From Duganella phyllosphaerae (GTDB taxonomy: Bacteria; Pseudomonadota; Gammaproteobacteria; Burkholderiales; Burkholderiaceae_D), in the NCBI RefSeq assembly GCF_001758785.1, contig NZ_LROM01000059.1, forward strand, positions 1-64,000: a stretch of DNA of 64,000 nucleotides, given 5' to 3'. This document shows positions 16,979 through 25,155 of the stretch, in pieces (position 1 is the first letter of the stretch; every line of letters begins with the position of its first letter). A model generated the notes under the pieces. That model ran no database searches. It saw only the letters and a list, made by a program, of their open reading frames with translations, and was not told the origin of the DNA. The position numbers were made by a program, and so were the translations under genes.

Positions 16979-18280
16979 TCAGGGCCGGCTTCGACACGAC
17001 TGCCGCAGCAGCGTCAAGGGCACTGCTTCGGCCATGGCGCGGTAGCCGGCCAGCGAAGGATGCAGGTGGTCGCCCGAGTCGTATTGCGGCGCCATGCGCT
17101 GCGGCTGCGCCGGGTCGCGCAGCGCGGCGTCGAAATCGACCACTGCATCGAACACACCGGACGTGCGGATCCAGGCGTTCAGTTCCTGGCGGTCGGCCTC
17201 GTTGGCCGGCTCCGGGTGATAATAGTCGCTGCCCACATACGGCGTGACGGTGGCGCCGATCAGGCAGATGCCGCGCTCCCTGGCGCGGATGGCCAGCTGC
17301 CGGTGCGCCAGGCGCAGGTCGGCCAGCAGTTGCTGGCGGTCACCCGGCAGGTCGGGTGTGTTGCGGTGCAGGCCACCCAGGTCGTTGACGCCGATGAGCA
17401 CCAGCGCGTGGGTCACGCCGGCGCGGGCCAGCACATCGCGCTCGAAGCGCGAGACCAGGTTCGGTCCCAGTCCATCCTTCAACATGCGGCCGCCGCCGAT
17501 GCCGGCATTGACCACGCCGAGGGCCATGCCGTCCTGGCGGAGGCGCGCGGCCAGCACGTCGGTCCAGCGGTTGTTGCCATCGGTGGTCACGCCATAGCCG
17601 TCGGTGATCGAGTCGCCGATGGCCACCAGCGCGCCCGCTGTGTGCGGTGCCAGCACATCGACGTCGGCAATCGAAAACCAGCGCGCGACCTTGGCGGCAC
17701 CGGGCCAGGTGGCGTCGGCCGTGCGGTTGCCGGCAATCAGGAAGCTGTTGGTGCGTGCACCGCTATGACTGGTCTGGCGCGCCGGTTCGGCCGGGAAGTG
17801 CAGCGAGATCGCCAGGTCGGCGCCGGCCGGCAGTTCGATTGCGACGGGATCGCTGTAATATTCGGCACCGGCGGGGATGGTGACGGCGCGGCGGCCATCG
17901 AAGGTCAGGGCCTGCAGCGTGGCAACGTCGATATCGGCGCGGCCCGGACCAGGTGCGCGCGCCACGCTGGCCGCATTGACCAGCAGCGGCGCCGTGCCGA
18001 ACACATTGGTCAGGCGCACCCGCACCTGGCGGCCGCCAAGCGACAGGTGGACGATCTGGCGCATGCTCGCATCGCGCCAGCTCGCGGCGGGCAGTTCGTT
18101 GGCGGCTTCCGGCACCAGTTGCGCCGTGCCCCACGATGCGACCCAGTGCTGGCCTGTCGGGCTGGCGCGGTCGTGTGCGGAGTCGGGCGCGGTGGCGCAA
18201 CCTGCCAGTACACCCGCGGTGAAGATGATAGTCAGTGCCGCAGCGATTTTGCTGCACTTGCCTTGTTGACGTGATCGCAT
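16979..18280 (-). CDS. Lipoprotein SGNH/GDSL hydrolase, probable carbohydrate esterase
   Basis: 433 aa. I chose MRSRQQGKCSK (AAGGA upstream) because it yields a lipoprotein signal with lipobox LAGC (Cys28); the longer frame upstream would run through the divergent promoter. An N-terminal beta-sandwich (about 40-210) precedes the SGNH domain: GDSITDG (222-228), GIGGGRM, VLIGVNDLGG and C-terminal SGDHLHPS with the catalytic Asp/His. First gene of the GDSL-GH115-GH67-LacI run. Removal of acetyl or other acyl groups from xylo-oligosaccharides is inferred from context. Confidence 0.85.
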   Translation of the reverse strand: MRSRQQGKCSKIAAALTIIFTAGVLAGCATAPDSAHDRASPTGQHWVASWGTAQLVPEAANELPAASWRDASMRQIVHLSLGGRQVRVRLTNVFGTAPLLVNAASVARAPGPGRADIDVATLQALTFDGRRAVTIPAGAEYYSDPVAIELPAGADLAISLHFPAEPARQTSHSGARTNSFLIAGNRTADATWPGAAKVARWFSIADVDVLAPHTAGALVAIGDSITDGYGVTTDGNNRWTDVLAARLRQDGMALGVVNAGIGGGRMLKDGLGPNLVSRFERDVLARAGVTHALVLIGVNDLGGLHRNTPDLPGDRQQLLADLRLAHRQLAIRARERGICLIGATVTPYVGSDYYHPEPANEADRQELNAWIRTSGVFDAVVDFDAALRDPAQPQRMAPQYDSGDHLHPSLAGYRAMAEAVPLTLLRQSCRSRP

Positions 18281-18300
18281 AAATCCTTCACACTGAGTAA

Positions 18301-18315
18301 TGGTAGCGCTAATCA
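18301..18315. promoter_or_regulatory. xyl-box-like operator in divergent promoter region
   Basis: TGGTAGCGCTAATCA holds the self-complementary core TAGCGCTA and matches the first 12 bases of the xyl-box TGGTAGCGCTAACA that I recall for Xanthomonas XylR. It sits in the 50-nt gap between the GDSL operon (minus) and gudD (plus), where one repressor could control both. The central CpG is typical of LacI-family operators. Confidence 0.6.
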
Positions 18316-18330
18316 TTTTAGGATAAAGGC

Positions 18331-19740
18331 ATGGTACAGGCAACACATTTACCGCATTCCGCGGCAGGGTCCACCACACCGGTGACGCCGGTGATTACGG
18401 CCATGCGCGTGATCCCGGTGGCAGGCCATGACAGCATGCTGCTTAACCTGTGCGGCGCGCACGCGCCTTACTTCACCCGCAACCTGGTGCTGCTGCAAGA
18501 CAGCGCCGGCCATACCGGCGTTGGCGAAGTGCCGGGCGGCGCGGGCATCCTGCGCGCGCTGGAGAACGCCGTGCCGCTGGTGGTGGGCACGCCGATCGGG
18601 CGCTACAACCGCACCTTGAACGGACTCCGCACCGCCATCGCCAACCGCGACGTCAGCGGCCAGCAGTACCAGGTCACGTCGGCGGCCGAAGCGGAGGTGC
18701 TCAAGCAGCCGCACGAAATCAATCTGCGCCTCGAGAACGTGATCACGGCCGTCGAAGCGGCGCTGCTTGATTTGCTGGGCCAGCACCTGGGCGTGCCGGT
18801 GTGCGAACTGCTCGGCGCCGGTCAGCAGCGCGACAGCGTGCCGATGCTGGCCTACCTGTTCTACATCGGCGACCGTGGCCGCACCGACCTGCCTTACCTG
18901 GCTGGTTCCGGAGACGACTGGTACAAGATGCGCCACCAGCAGGCGCTGTCGCCGCAAGCCATCGCCGACCAGGCCGAGGCCACGGTGGCGCGCTACGGCT
19001 TCCGCGACTTCAAACTGAAGGGCGGCGTGATGCACGGTGCCGACGAGATGGAAGCGATTGCCGCCATCAAGGCGCGCTTTCCCGACGCGCGCGCCACGCT
19101 CGACCCCAACGGCGCCTGGTCGCTGCGCGAGGCGATCGACCTGTGTCGCGGCCAGGGCCACTTGCTGGCCTATGCGGAAGACCCGTGCGGCCCCGAAAAC
19201 GGCTACTCGGGCCGCGAGACCATGGCCGAATTCCGCCGCGCTACCGGCATCCCCACCGCCACCAACATGATCGCCACCGACTGGCGCCAGATGGCGCACG
19301 CGCACCTGCTGGGCGCCGTCGACATTCCGCTGGCCGACCCGCATTTCTGGACCATGCAGGGCTCCGTGCGGCTGGCGCAGCTGTGCGCTGAATGGGGCCT
19401 GACCTGGGGTTCGCACTCGAACAACCACTTCGACATATCGCTGGCGATGTTTACCCACGCGGCAGCGGCCGCGCCGGGCCAGATCACGGCGATCGACACC
19501 CACTGGATCTGGCAAGAGGGCCAGGAGCGCCTCACGCGGGAGCCGTTGCAGATCGTCGGCGGCGCCGTGCAGGTGCCGGACCGTCCCGGCCTGGGCGTGG
19601 AACCCGACATGGACCGCATCGAGGCGGCCCATGCGCTGTACAAGAAAGTGGCCACGACCGCGCGCGACGACGCACTGGCGATGCGCTACCTGGTGCCCGG
19701 CTGGACCTATGCACCGAACAAGCCCAGCCTTGGACGCTGA
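18331..19740 (+). CDS. gudD: D-glucarate dehydratase (enolase superfamily)
   Basis: 469 aa, cytoplasmic. Signatures of the mandelate racemase/glucarate dehydratase family: [43 protein letters not shown] and [15 protein letters not shown]. It dehydrates D-glucarate to 5-keto-4-deoxyglucarate. Next to two alpha-glucuronidases it suggests that released glucuronate is first oxidised to glucarate (uronate dehydrogenase not in this window). It precedes the GH3 gene by 40 nt, probably one transcript controlled by the 18301 operator. Confidence 0.9.
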   Translation: MVQATHLPHSAAGSTTPVTPVITAMRVIPVAGHDSMLLNLCGAHAPYFTRNLVLLQDSAGHTGVGEVPGGAGILRALENAVPLVVGTPIGRYNRTLNGLRTAIANRDVSGQQYQVTSAAEAEVLKQPHEINLRLENVITAVEAALLDLLGQHLGVPVCELLGAGQQRDSVPMLAYLFYIGDRGRTDLPYLAGSGDDWYKMRHQQALSPQAIADQAEATVARYGFRDFKLKGGVMHGADEMEAIAAIKARFPDARATLDPNGAWSLREAIDLCRGQGHLLAYAEDPCGPENGYSGRETMAEFRRATGIPTATNMIATDWRQMAHAHLLGAVDIPLADPHFWTMQGSVRLAQLCAEWGLTWGSHSNNHFDISLAMFTHAAAAAPGQITAIDTHWIWQEGQERLTREPLQIVGGAVQVPDRPGLGVEPDMDRIEAAHALYKKVATTARDDALAMRYLVPGWTYAPNKPSLGR

Positions 19741-19780
19741 GCGTTTTTGCAGTACCCACATAAAAAATATGGAGACAAGT

Positions 19781-22177
19781 ATGACCAGTAACCGCAGGGA
19801 TTTTCTGACCTCGATGACCGGCGTGGCCGGCCTGTCCATGGTGTCGGCGCCGATGGCCTTCGCTGCCACCGCTACTGCCGCCGCCAGCGCACCGTATAAA
19901 AACGCCAGCTTGCCGGTGGATCGCCGGGTAAGCGACCTGCTGGGCCGCATGACGCTGGAAGAAAAGATCGCCCAGATGCTGTGCGTGTGGCAGAAGAAGA
20001 CCGAGATCCAGGACGCCAGCGGCGAGTTCAACGCAGCCAAGGCCAAACAGGTTTATCCGCACGGTATCGGCATGATCGGGCGTCCGTCCGACCGCCAGCT
20101 GGGCCAGGCGGCCGGCGCCGGCGACACCGGTGGCGTCAAGAACCGCAATGCCCTCGAAACCGCCATCTACACCAACGCCGCACAAAAATGGGCGGTGGAA
20201 GAAACCCGCCTGGGCATTCCGCTGTTCATGCACGAAGAGGCGCTGCACGGTTACGTCGCGCGCGACGCCACCAGCTTCCCGCAGGCGATCGGCCTGGCCT
20301 CGTCGTTCGATCCGGCGCTGGTGCAGCAGGCATTCAGCGTGGCCGCGCGCGAAATGCGCGCGCGCGGCGCCAACCTGGCGCTGGCGCCGGTGGTGGACGT
20401 GGCGCGTGAACCGCGCTGGGGCCGCATCGAGGAAACCTATGGCGAAGATGCCCATCTCTCTGCGGAAATCGGCAAGGCGGCAGTGATCGGCTTCGCCGGC
20501 GACAACCCGGTGCTGGCCAAGGACAAGGTCTTCGTCACGCTCAAGCACATGACCGGCCACGGCCAGCCGGAAAACGGCACCAATATCGGCCCGGCCGAAG
20601 TGAGCGAGCGCACCCTGCGCGAAGACTTCTTCCCGCCGTTCGAGCGCCTGATCCGCGAGACCAATGTGGCGGCAGTGATGCCATCGTATAACGAGATCGG
20701 CGGCATCCCGTCGCACGCCAGCCACTGGCTGCTGCACAAGGTGCTGCGCGAGGAATGGGGTTTCCAGGGCGTGACGGTGTCCGATTATTTCGGCATCAAC
20801 GAGATGGCCTCGCGCCACAAGCTCGCCCCCGACGCGAAAGAGGCGGGCTACTACGCGATCAAGGCCGGCGTCGATATCGAAACGCCCGATCCGCTGTCGT
20901 ACCTGTCGCTGGCCGACCTGGTCAAGGAAAAGCGCGTCTCGGTCAAGGAAATCGACACCGTGGTGCGTCGCATCCTGAAGCTGAAATTCCAGGCCGGGCT
21001 GTTCGAGCAGCCATACGTGGACGCCAACCGCGCCGACAGCCTGACCGCAACCGCCGATGCGGTGGCGCTGGCGCGCCTGGTCGCCACCCGCACCCCGGTG
21101 CTGCTCAAGAACGACAAGGGGCTGCTGCCGCTCGACGGCAAAAAAGTGGGCAAGGTGCTGCTGCTGGGCGCCCACGCGAAAGACACGCCGATCGGCGGTT
21201 ACTCCGACATTCCGCGCCACGTGGTGTCGGTGTACGAGGGACTGCAGGCCGAGAGCCGCGCCCAGGGTTTCGAACTGGCCTACGCCGAAGGCGTGCGCAT
21301 CACCGAGAGCCGCATCTGGGGCCAGGACGAGATCAAGTTCGTCGCGCCGGAAGTCAATGCCAGGCTGATCGCCGAGGCGGTGGCGGCGGCGAAAAATGCC
21401 GACACCATCATCATGGTACTGGGCGACAACGAGCAGACCAGTCGCGAAGCCTGGGCCGACAACCACCTGGGCGACCGCGAGACGCTGGACCTGATGGGCC
21501 AGCAGAACGACCTGGCGCGCGCCATCTTCGCGCTGGGCAAACCGACCGTGGTATTCCTGCTCAACGGCCGTCCGTTGTCGGCCAACCTGCTGGCCGAGAA
21601 GGCCGACGCGCTGGTGGAGGGCTGGTACATGGGCCAGGAAACCGGCAACGCGGTGGCCGACATCCTGTTCGGCCGCGCCAACCCGGGCGGCAAGCTGCCG
21701 GTGTCGATCGCGCGCAGCGTGGGTCAGCTGCCGATCTTCTACAACCACAAGCCGTCGGCGCGGCGCGGCTATATCGACGGCTCCACCAAGCCTTTATATC
21801 CGTTCGGTTTCGGTCTCAGTTACACCACGTTCTCGATCTCGGAGCCGCGCTTGACCAAGGCGCGCATCGGCGTGGGCGAGAGCACCAAGGTGGAAGTGGA
21901 CGTGTCCAATACCGGCAAGGTCGCAGGCGACGAAGTAGTGCAGATTTACATCCGCGACGACATCAGCTCGGCCACGCGGCCGGTGCTGGAACTGAAGGCC
22001 TTCAAGCGTGTGACCTTGCAGCCGGGCGAACGGCGCACGCTGTCGTTCGACATCAAGCCGTCGGACCTGTGGTTCTACAATATGCGGATGGAGCGCGTGG
22101 TGGAGCCGGGCAGCTTCACCATTCACGCTGGCCCGGATTCGGTCCAGCTCAAATCGGTCAAGCTGATGGTGGGCTAG
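19781..22177 (+). CDS. GH3 beta-glycosidase (probable beta-xylosidase), Tat-type signal
   Basis: 798 aa from ATG 19781 with GGAGA upstream. The N-terminus has twin arginines (NRRDFLTS) and a hydrophobic stretch ending AFA, suggesting Tat export. GH3 TIM barrel: APVVDVAREPRWGR, MTGHGQPENGTN and GVTVSDYFGI (nucleophile Asp); then the alpha/beta sandwich (NEQTSREAW) and a C-terminal fibronectin-III-like domain (YPFGFGLSYTTF, VSNTGKVAGDEVVQIYI). Likely hydrolyses xylo- or gluco-oligosaccharides in the periplasm. Its 3' end overlaps the convergent lacI-type gene by 20 nt. Confidence 0.9.
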   Translation: MTSNRRDFLTSMTGVAGLSMVSAPMAFAATATAAASAPYKNASLPVDRRVSDLLGRMTLEEKIAQMLCVWQKKTEIQDASGEFNAAKAKQVYPHGIGMIGRPSDRQLGQAAGAGDTGGVKNRNALETAIYTNAAQKWAVEETRLGIPLFMHEEALHGYVARDATSFPQAIGLASSFDPALVQQAFSVAAREMRARGANLALAPVVDVAREPRWGRIEETYGEDAHLSAEIGKAAVIGFAGDNPVLAKDKVFVTLKHMTGHGQPENGTNIGPAEVSERTLREDFFPPFERLIRETNVAAVMPSYNEIGGIPSHASHWLLHKVLREEWGFQGVTVSDYFGINEMASRHKLAPDAKEAGYYAIKAGVDIETPDPLSYLSLADLVKEKRVSVKEIDTVVRRILKLKFQAGLFEQPYVDANRADSLTATADAVALARLVATRTPVLLKNDKGLLPLDGKKVGKVLLLGAHAKDTPIGGYSDIPRHVVSVYEGLQAESRAQGFELAYAEGVRITESRIWGQDEIKFVAPEVNARLIAEAVAAAKNADTIIMVLGDNEQTSREAWADNHLGDRETLDLMGQQNDLARAIFALGKPTVVFLLNGRPLSANLLAEKADALVEGWYMGQETGNAVADILFGRANPGGKLPVSIARSVGQLPIFYNHKPSARRGYIDGSTKPLYPFGFGLSYTTFSISEPRLTKARIGVGESTKVEVDVSNTGKVAGDEVVQIYIRDDISSATRPVLELKAFKRVTLQPGERRTLSFDIKPSDLWFYNMRMERVVEPGSFTIHAGPDSVQLKSVKLMVG

Positions 22178-23294
22178 TCATCGCTGACTCCGCGTCCGCC
22201 GGGCGCGGCGTCTGCGACGGCATGAAATGCGCCGGCGGACGCACGCGCGGGGCGGCGTCGGACTGGCGCCGGATCAGCGAAAAATTCATCAACAGGTGTT
22301 CGGGCTTCGAGGGTTCGCCGTCGCGCTGGCGGCGGATCTGCCGTTGCAGCAGGCGCGCCGCCTCGCCGGCCATGTCGGTGATCGGCTGGTGCACGGTGGT
22401 CAGCGCCGGCCAGATGGTGGTGGCCAGCGCGGTATCGTCGAAGCCCACCACGGTCAAATCGCCCGGTACGTCCAGGCCCAGCCGGTGCGCCACCGCCACG
22501 GTGGCTGCGGCCATGTCGTCGTTGCTGGCGAAAATGGCGGTGGGGCGTTCGGCCAGCGCCATCAGCGCTTCCGCCGCTTCCAGTCCCGAACGATAGGTGT
22601 ACAAGCCCGGCACGGTCAGCTCCGGCGCCATGTCGGCGCCGGCTTCCTGAAGCGCTGCCTGGTGGCCGGCCTGGCGCCGTGCGCTGGCGACCTGGTTGCC
22701 GTCGCCGGCGATGAAGCCGATGCGGTGGTGGCCCAGGTCGATCAACTGGCGCGTCATCTGGTACGCGGCCAGGTAGTCGTCGATGCTGACCGAGCTGACC
22801 GTATTCATGTCGGCAGCGGGCTGGCCGCAGGCCACCGTCACCACCGGTGCGCCAGCGTTTTTCAGGCGCGCCAGGATGGCCGGGTCGTCGCCGAGCGGCG
22901 GCGGCAGGATGATGCCATCGAGGTTGTTGTCGATCAGGCGTTCGATCTGTTCGAGCTGGTGCGCCTGGCCATCGCCTTTTTCCACGAACAGCTGCATATT
23001 GTGGATGCTGGACTGGTTGAGCAGGCCGACCAGCAAGGCGCTCAGGTAGCCGGCGCTGGGATTGCTGTACAAGAAACCGATGCGCATCGGCCGCGCGCCG
23101 GCCAGCTTGCGCGCTTCCTGGTTGGGCATGTAGTTGAGCGCGGCCGCCGCATCGGCGACCTTCTTGCGGGTTTTGGCATGGACCGTGTCCTTGCCGTTCA
23201 TGACGCGCGATACGGTCATCGGCGACACGCCAGCCAGCCGCGCCACGTCGTGCATCGTCGGCTGGCTGCGCTCTTCTGGCGCCAATTTATTCAT
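22158..23294 (-). CDS. LacI-family repressor (xylan locus, copy 2)
   Basis: 378 aa from MNKLAPEERSQ. HTH/hinge TMHDVARLAGVSPMTVSRVMNG, then the ligand domain (IGFIAGDGNQVASARR, AIFASNDDMAAATVAVAHRLGL). Paralogue of the LacI at 10729-11805. It lies 105 nt downstream of the GH35 gene; that gap contains a near-perfect palindrome and a xyl-box-like site, suggesting autoregulation. A longer start at 23357 would run through those sites and is less likely. Confidence 0.9.
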   Translation of the reverse strand: MNKLAPEERSQPTMHDVARLAGVSPMTVSRVMNGKDTVHAKTRKKVADAAAALNYMPNQEARKLAGARPMRIGFLYSNPSAGYLSALLVGLLNQSSIHNMQLFVEKGDGQAHQLEQIERLIDNNLDGIILPPPLGDDPAILARLKNAGAPVVTVACGQPAADMNTVSSVSIDDYLAAYQMTRQLIDLGHHRIGFIAGDGNQVASARRQAGHQAALQEAGADMAPELTVPGLYTYRSGLEAAEALMALAERPTAIFASNDDMAAATVAVAHRLGLDVPGDLTVVGFDDTALATTIWPALTTVHQPITDMAGEAARLLQRQIRRQRDGEPSKPEHLLMNFSLIRRQSDAAPRVRPPAHFMPSQTPRPADAESAMTSPPSA

Positions 23295-23327
23295 TGCGGG
23301 ACTACCTTCGGTGGAGTGATGTAAGGC

Positions 23328-23349
23328 GCAACCATCTACAGATGGTTGC
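23328..23349. repeat. 22-bp perfect palindrome upstream of lacI copy 2
   Basis: Arms GCAACCATCT (23328-23337) and AGATGGTTGC (23340-23349) are separated by AC. The right arm overlaps the xyl-box-like site at 23343-23356. No T-run follows on either strand, so an operator is more likely than a terminator. Confidence 0.6.
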
Positions 23350-23356
23350 GGTAACA
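23343..23356. promoter_or_regulatory. xyl-box-like operator upstream of lacI copy 2
   Basis: TGGTTGCGGTAACA matches 12 of 14 positions of the recalled xyl-box TGGTAGCGCTAACA. It lies about 50 nt upstream of the repressor start and could mediate autoregulation. It is weaker than the 18301 site because the central dyad is broken. Confidence 0.45.
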
Positions 23357-23399
23357 CTTTAGCATATTTCCACCTTCTGCCTGGAGTCGTCGTACAACT

Positions 23400-25061
23400 T
23401 CATCTGTAGCGATACAGCTTCACCTTTTGCGCGGTAAAGCCGCCGGTCACCAGCATCACCTGGCGGCCCTGGTGGATCTCGTCGCCATTGAGCCAGCGCG
23501 CAGGCGCCCACTTGCCCTTCTCGTACGTGCCTTCCGTGACCAGCTCCAGGCCGATGCTGTCGCCGGCGCCGGTGGCGTCCTTGAACGTGACGGTCAGTCC
23601 CTTGCCGGCGACGAGGAATTCGTCGTCGGCCAGTCGTATCACCAGGCCGCCGAACGCTTCCACATCGCGGCTGGTGGCCTTTGCCCACGGATTGCCGAAC
23701 GATACGGTGAGCAGGTAGCCGCCCATCGTGGCCTGCTGCGGCGCTGCATCAACCACGCCGTCGTACGACACGCGGGCCTTGAAACCGCGCGTGTGGCCCG
23801 CGCCCTGGTGGCGGTTGATCACGGGCGCCAGCTGGCGCAGCAGGCGGTAGGCGGCGGGCAGGGTGTCGTCACCCGTGCCGGTGCTGTCCTCGATGCCGAA
23901 CGGCGAAAAGCCGAAGGCGTCGTGTTCGCCTATGGCGTAAAAGGCCTTGGCGGCGGCGTCGTGGCGGCCGGCGTTGTCGGCTTCCGGCACAAACAGCGGA
24001 TTGTCGTGGCGCTTGAACTGCGGCGCCCAGTCGGTAAAGTTGGGGAAATAGGTATCGATCGCCAGCAGGTCGACCGACGGCGCCGCCGCCTTCCACACAT
24101 CGAACAGGTGCGGCAGCGGGCCCGCACTCGGGTACTCGCCCGGCTGTTTTCCGGGCCGGTTGAGCGCCGCATTCACGTACAGCGGAATCGGGTACGCCGC
24201 CTTGCCGGCCGCGCTCATGGTCTCCACGAAAGCGGCGTAGGCCCATGCCTGGAATACCTCTTCGGCGCCGATGGAAGTTCCGAACACTTCGGCCCAAGTG
24301 CCCTGGGTACGCTGGCCCTGCGCGGTCCACAAGGCCAGCAGCGACGGGTGCAGGGTAGCGCGGTTGGCTTGCAGGTAATCGAGCAGGCGCCGGGGCACCT
24401 GGCCAGCCAGCGCCGCGTTGGCCAGCGGGCCGAAGTCGCGTACGTCCGGCAGCATGCCGATCTCGTTTTCCACCTGTACCATGAGCACGGTGCGCTCGGT
24501 GTCGGTTTGCTTGAGGTGCGCCAGCAGCGCGCGGAAGGCGGCGGTATCGCGCTGCAAGGTCTGCTCGCCAAACGGACTGAGGATTTCCTGCGCCGCGCCA
24601 GCGCGGTTGAACGCACGTGGGAAGCGCCTGGCGTCGCGCTTGACGTATGGCGGCACGTAAGTGGACATGGAGTTTTTCCAGGCGCCGAACCACAGCAGGA
24701 TCAGTCGCATGTCATTGGCGCGGGCTTGCTTGAGCATGCCGTCGAGGACCGTGAAGTCGTAACGGCCTTCCTCCGGCTCCATCTGGTCCCACTGCACCGG
24801 CGCCAGCACGGTATTGAGCTGGGCGTTTTTCAGGGCAGGCCACAGCCGTTGCAGGTAGGGCAGGTGAGAAGCGGAAGAGTTGTGCAGCTCGCCGCCCAGC
24901 ACCAGGAACGGCTGGTCGTCGACGATGAGCAGGGAGGCCGTGCCCTGCTGGCGCAGGTGCGGCACCGGCGCGGCAGCGCTGGCAGGGGCGGTTGCAATGC
25001 CGAATACGGCGAGGGCGCACAGCGCAGCAAGCGTATGGCGGGGCGATGCACGCAATGTCAT
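23400..25061 (-). CDS. Exported GH35 glycosidase with DUF5597-type C-terminus
   Basis: 553 aa with a signal peptide (SAA about residue 30). GH35 barrel: LGGELHNSSASHLPYL (55-70), VQWDQMEPEEGRYDF and the acid/base in QVENEIG (Glu200, preceded by Asn199); the nucleophile is probably the Glu in LFVPEADN. The C-terminal beta domain resembles DUF5597 seen in xylan-locus GH35 proteins. Activity could be beta-galactosidase or beta-xylosidase; substrate inferred from the locus. A terminator separates it from the upstream receptor gene. Confidence 0.87.
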   Translation of the reverse strand: MTLRASPRHTLAALCALAVFGIATAPASAAAPVPHLRQQGTASLLIVDDQPFLVLGGELHNSSASHLPYLQRLWPALKNAQLNTVLAPVQWDQMEPEEGRYDFTVLDGMLKQARANDMRLILLWFGAWKNSMSTYVPPYVKRDARRFPRAFNRAGAAQEILSPFGEQTLQRDTAAFRALLAHLKQTDTERTVLMVQVENEIGMLPDVRDFGPLANAALAGQVPRRLLDYLQANRATLHPSLLALWTAQGQRTQGTWAEVFGTSIGAEEVFQAWAYAAFVETMSAAGKAAYPIPLYVNAALNRPGKQPGEYPSAGPLPHLFDVWKAAAPSVDLLAIDTYFPNFTDWAPQFKRHDNPLFVPEADNAGRHDAAAKAFYAIGEHDAFGFSPFGIEDSTGTGDDTLPAAYRLLRQLAPVINRHQGAGHTRGFKARVSYDGVVDAAPQQATMGGYLLTVSFGNPWAKATSRDVEAFGGLVIRLADDEFLVAGKGLTVTFKDATGAGDSIGLELVTEGTYEKGKWAPARWLNGDEIHQGRQVMLVTGGFTAQKVKLYRYR

Positions 25062-25084
25062 CGTGGGGATCCTTGGAATCGGTC

Positions 25085-25120
25085 AAAAAAGAAGCACCGC
25101 CGCCACCCGGCGACGGTGCC
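25085..25120 (-). terminator. Rho-independent terminator after the TonB receptor gene
   Basis: On the minus strand an 11-bp GC stem (GCACCGTCGCC with GGCGGCGGTGC, one mismatch) is followed by TTCTTTTTT. It lies between the receptor stop (25156) and the GH35 start (25061). Read-through may allow lower expression of the hydrolase than of the receptor. Confidence 0.75.
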
Positions 25121-25155
25121 CATAAACTGCTCTTGGAGGAGCAGGGAGCGACACA

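Noticed and set aside
13876..17247. Very long open frame (about 1120 codons) on the + strand opposite the GH67 and GH115 genes
   Set aside because: Antisense shadow caused by high GC codon bias; composition is rich in Arg, His, Gly and Val without any domain, while the minus strand encodes clear glycosidases.
19532..21748. Long minus-strand frame opposite gudD and GH3
   Set aside because: Mirror-frame artefact; no domain, no ribosome site, and the opposite strand has two well-conserved enzymes.
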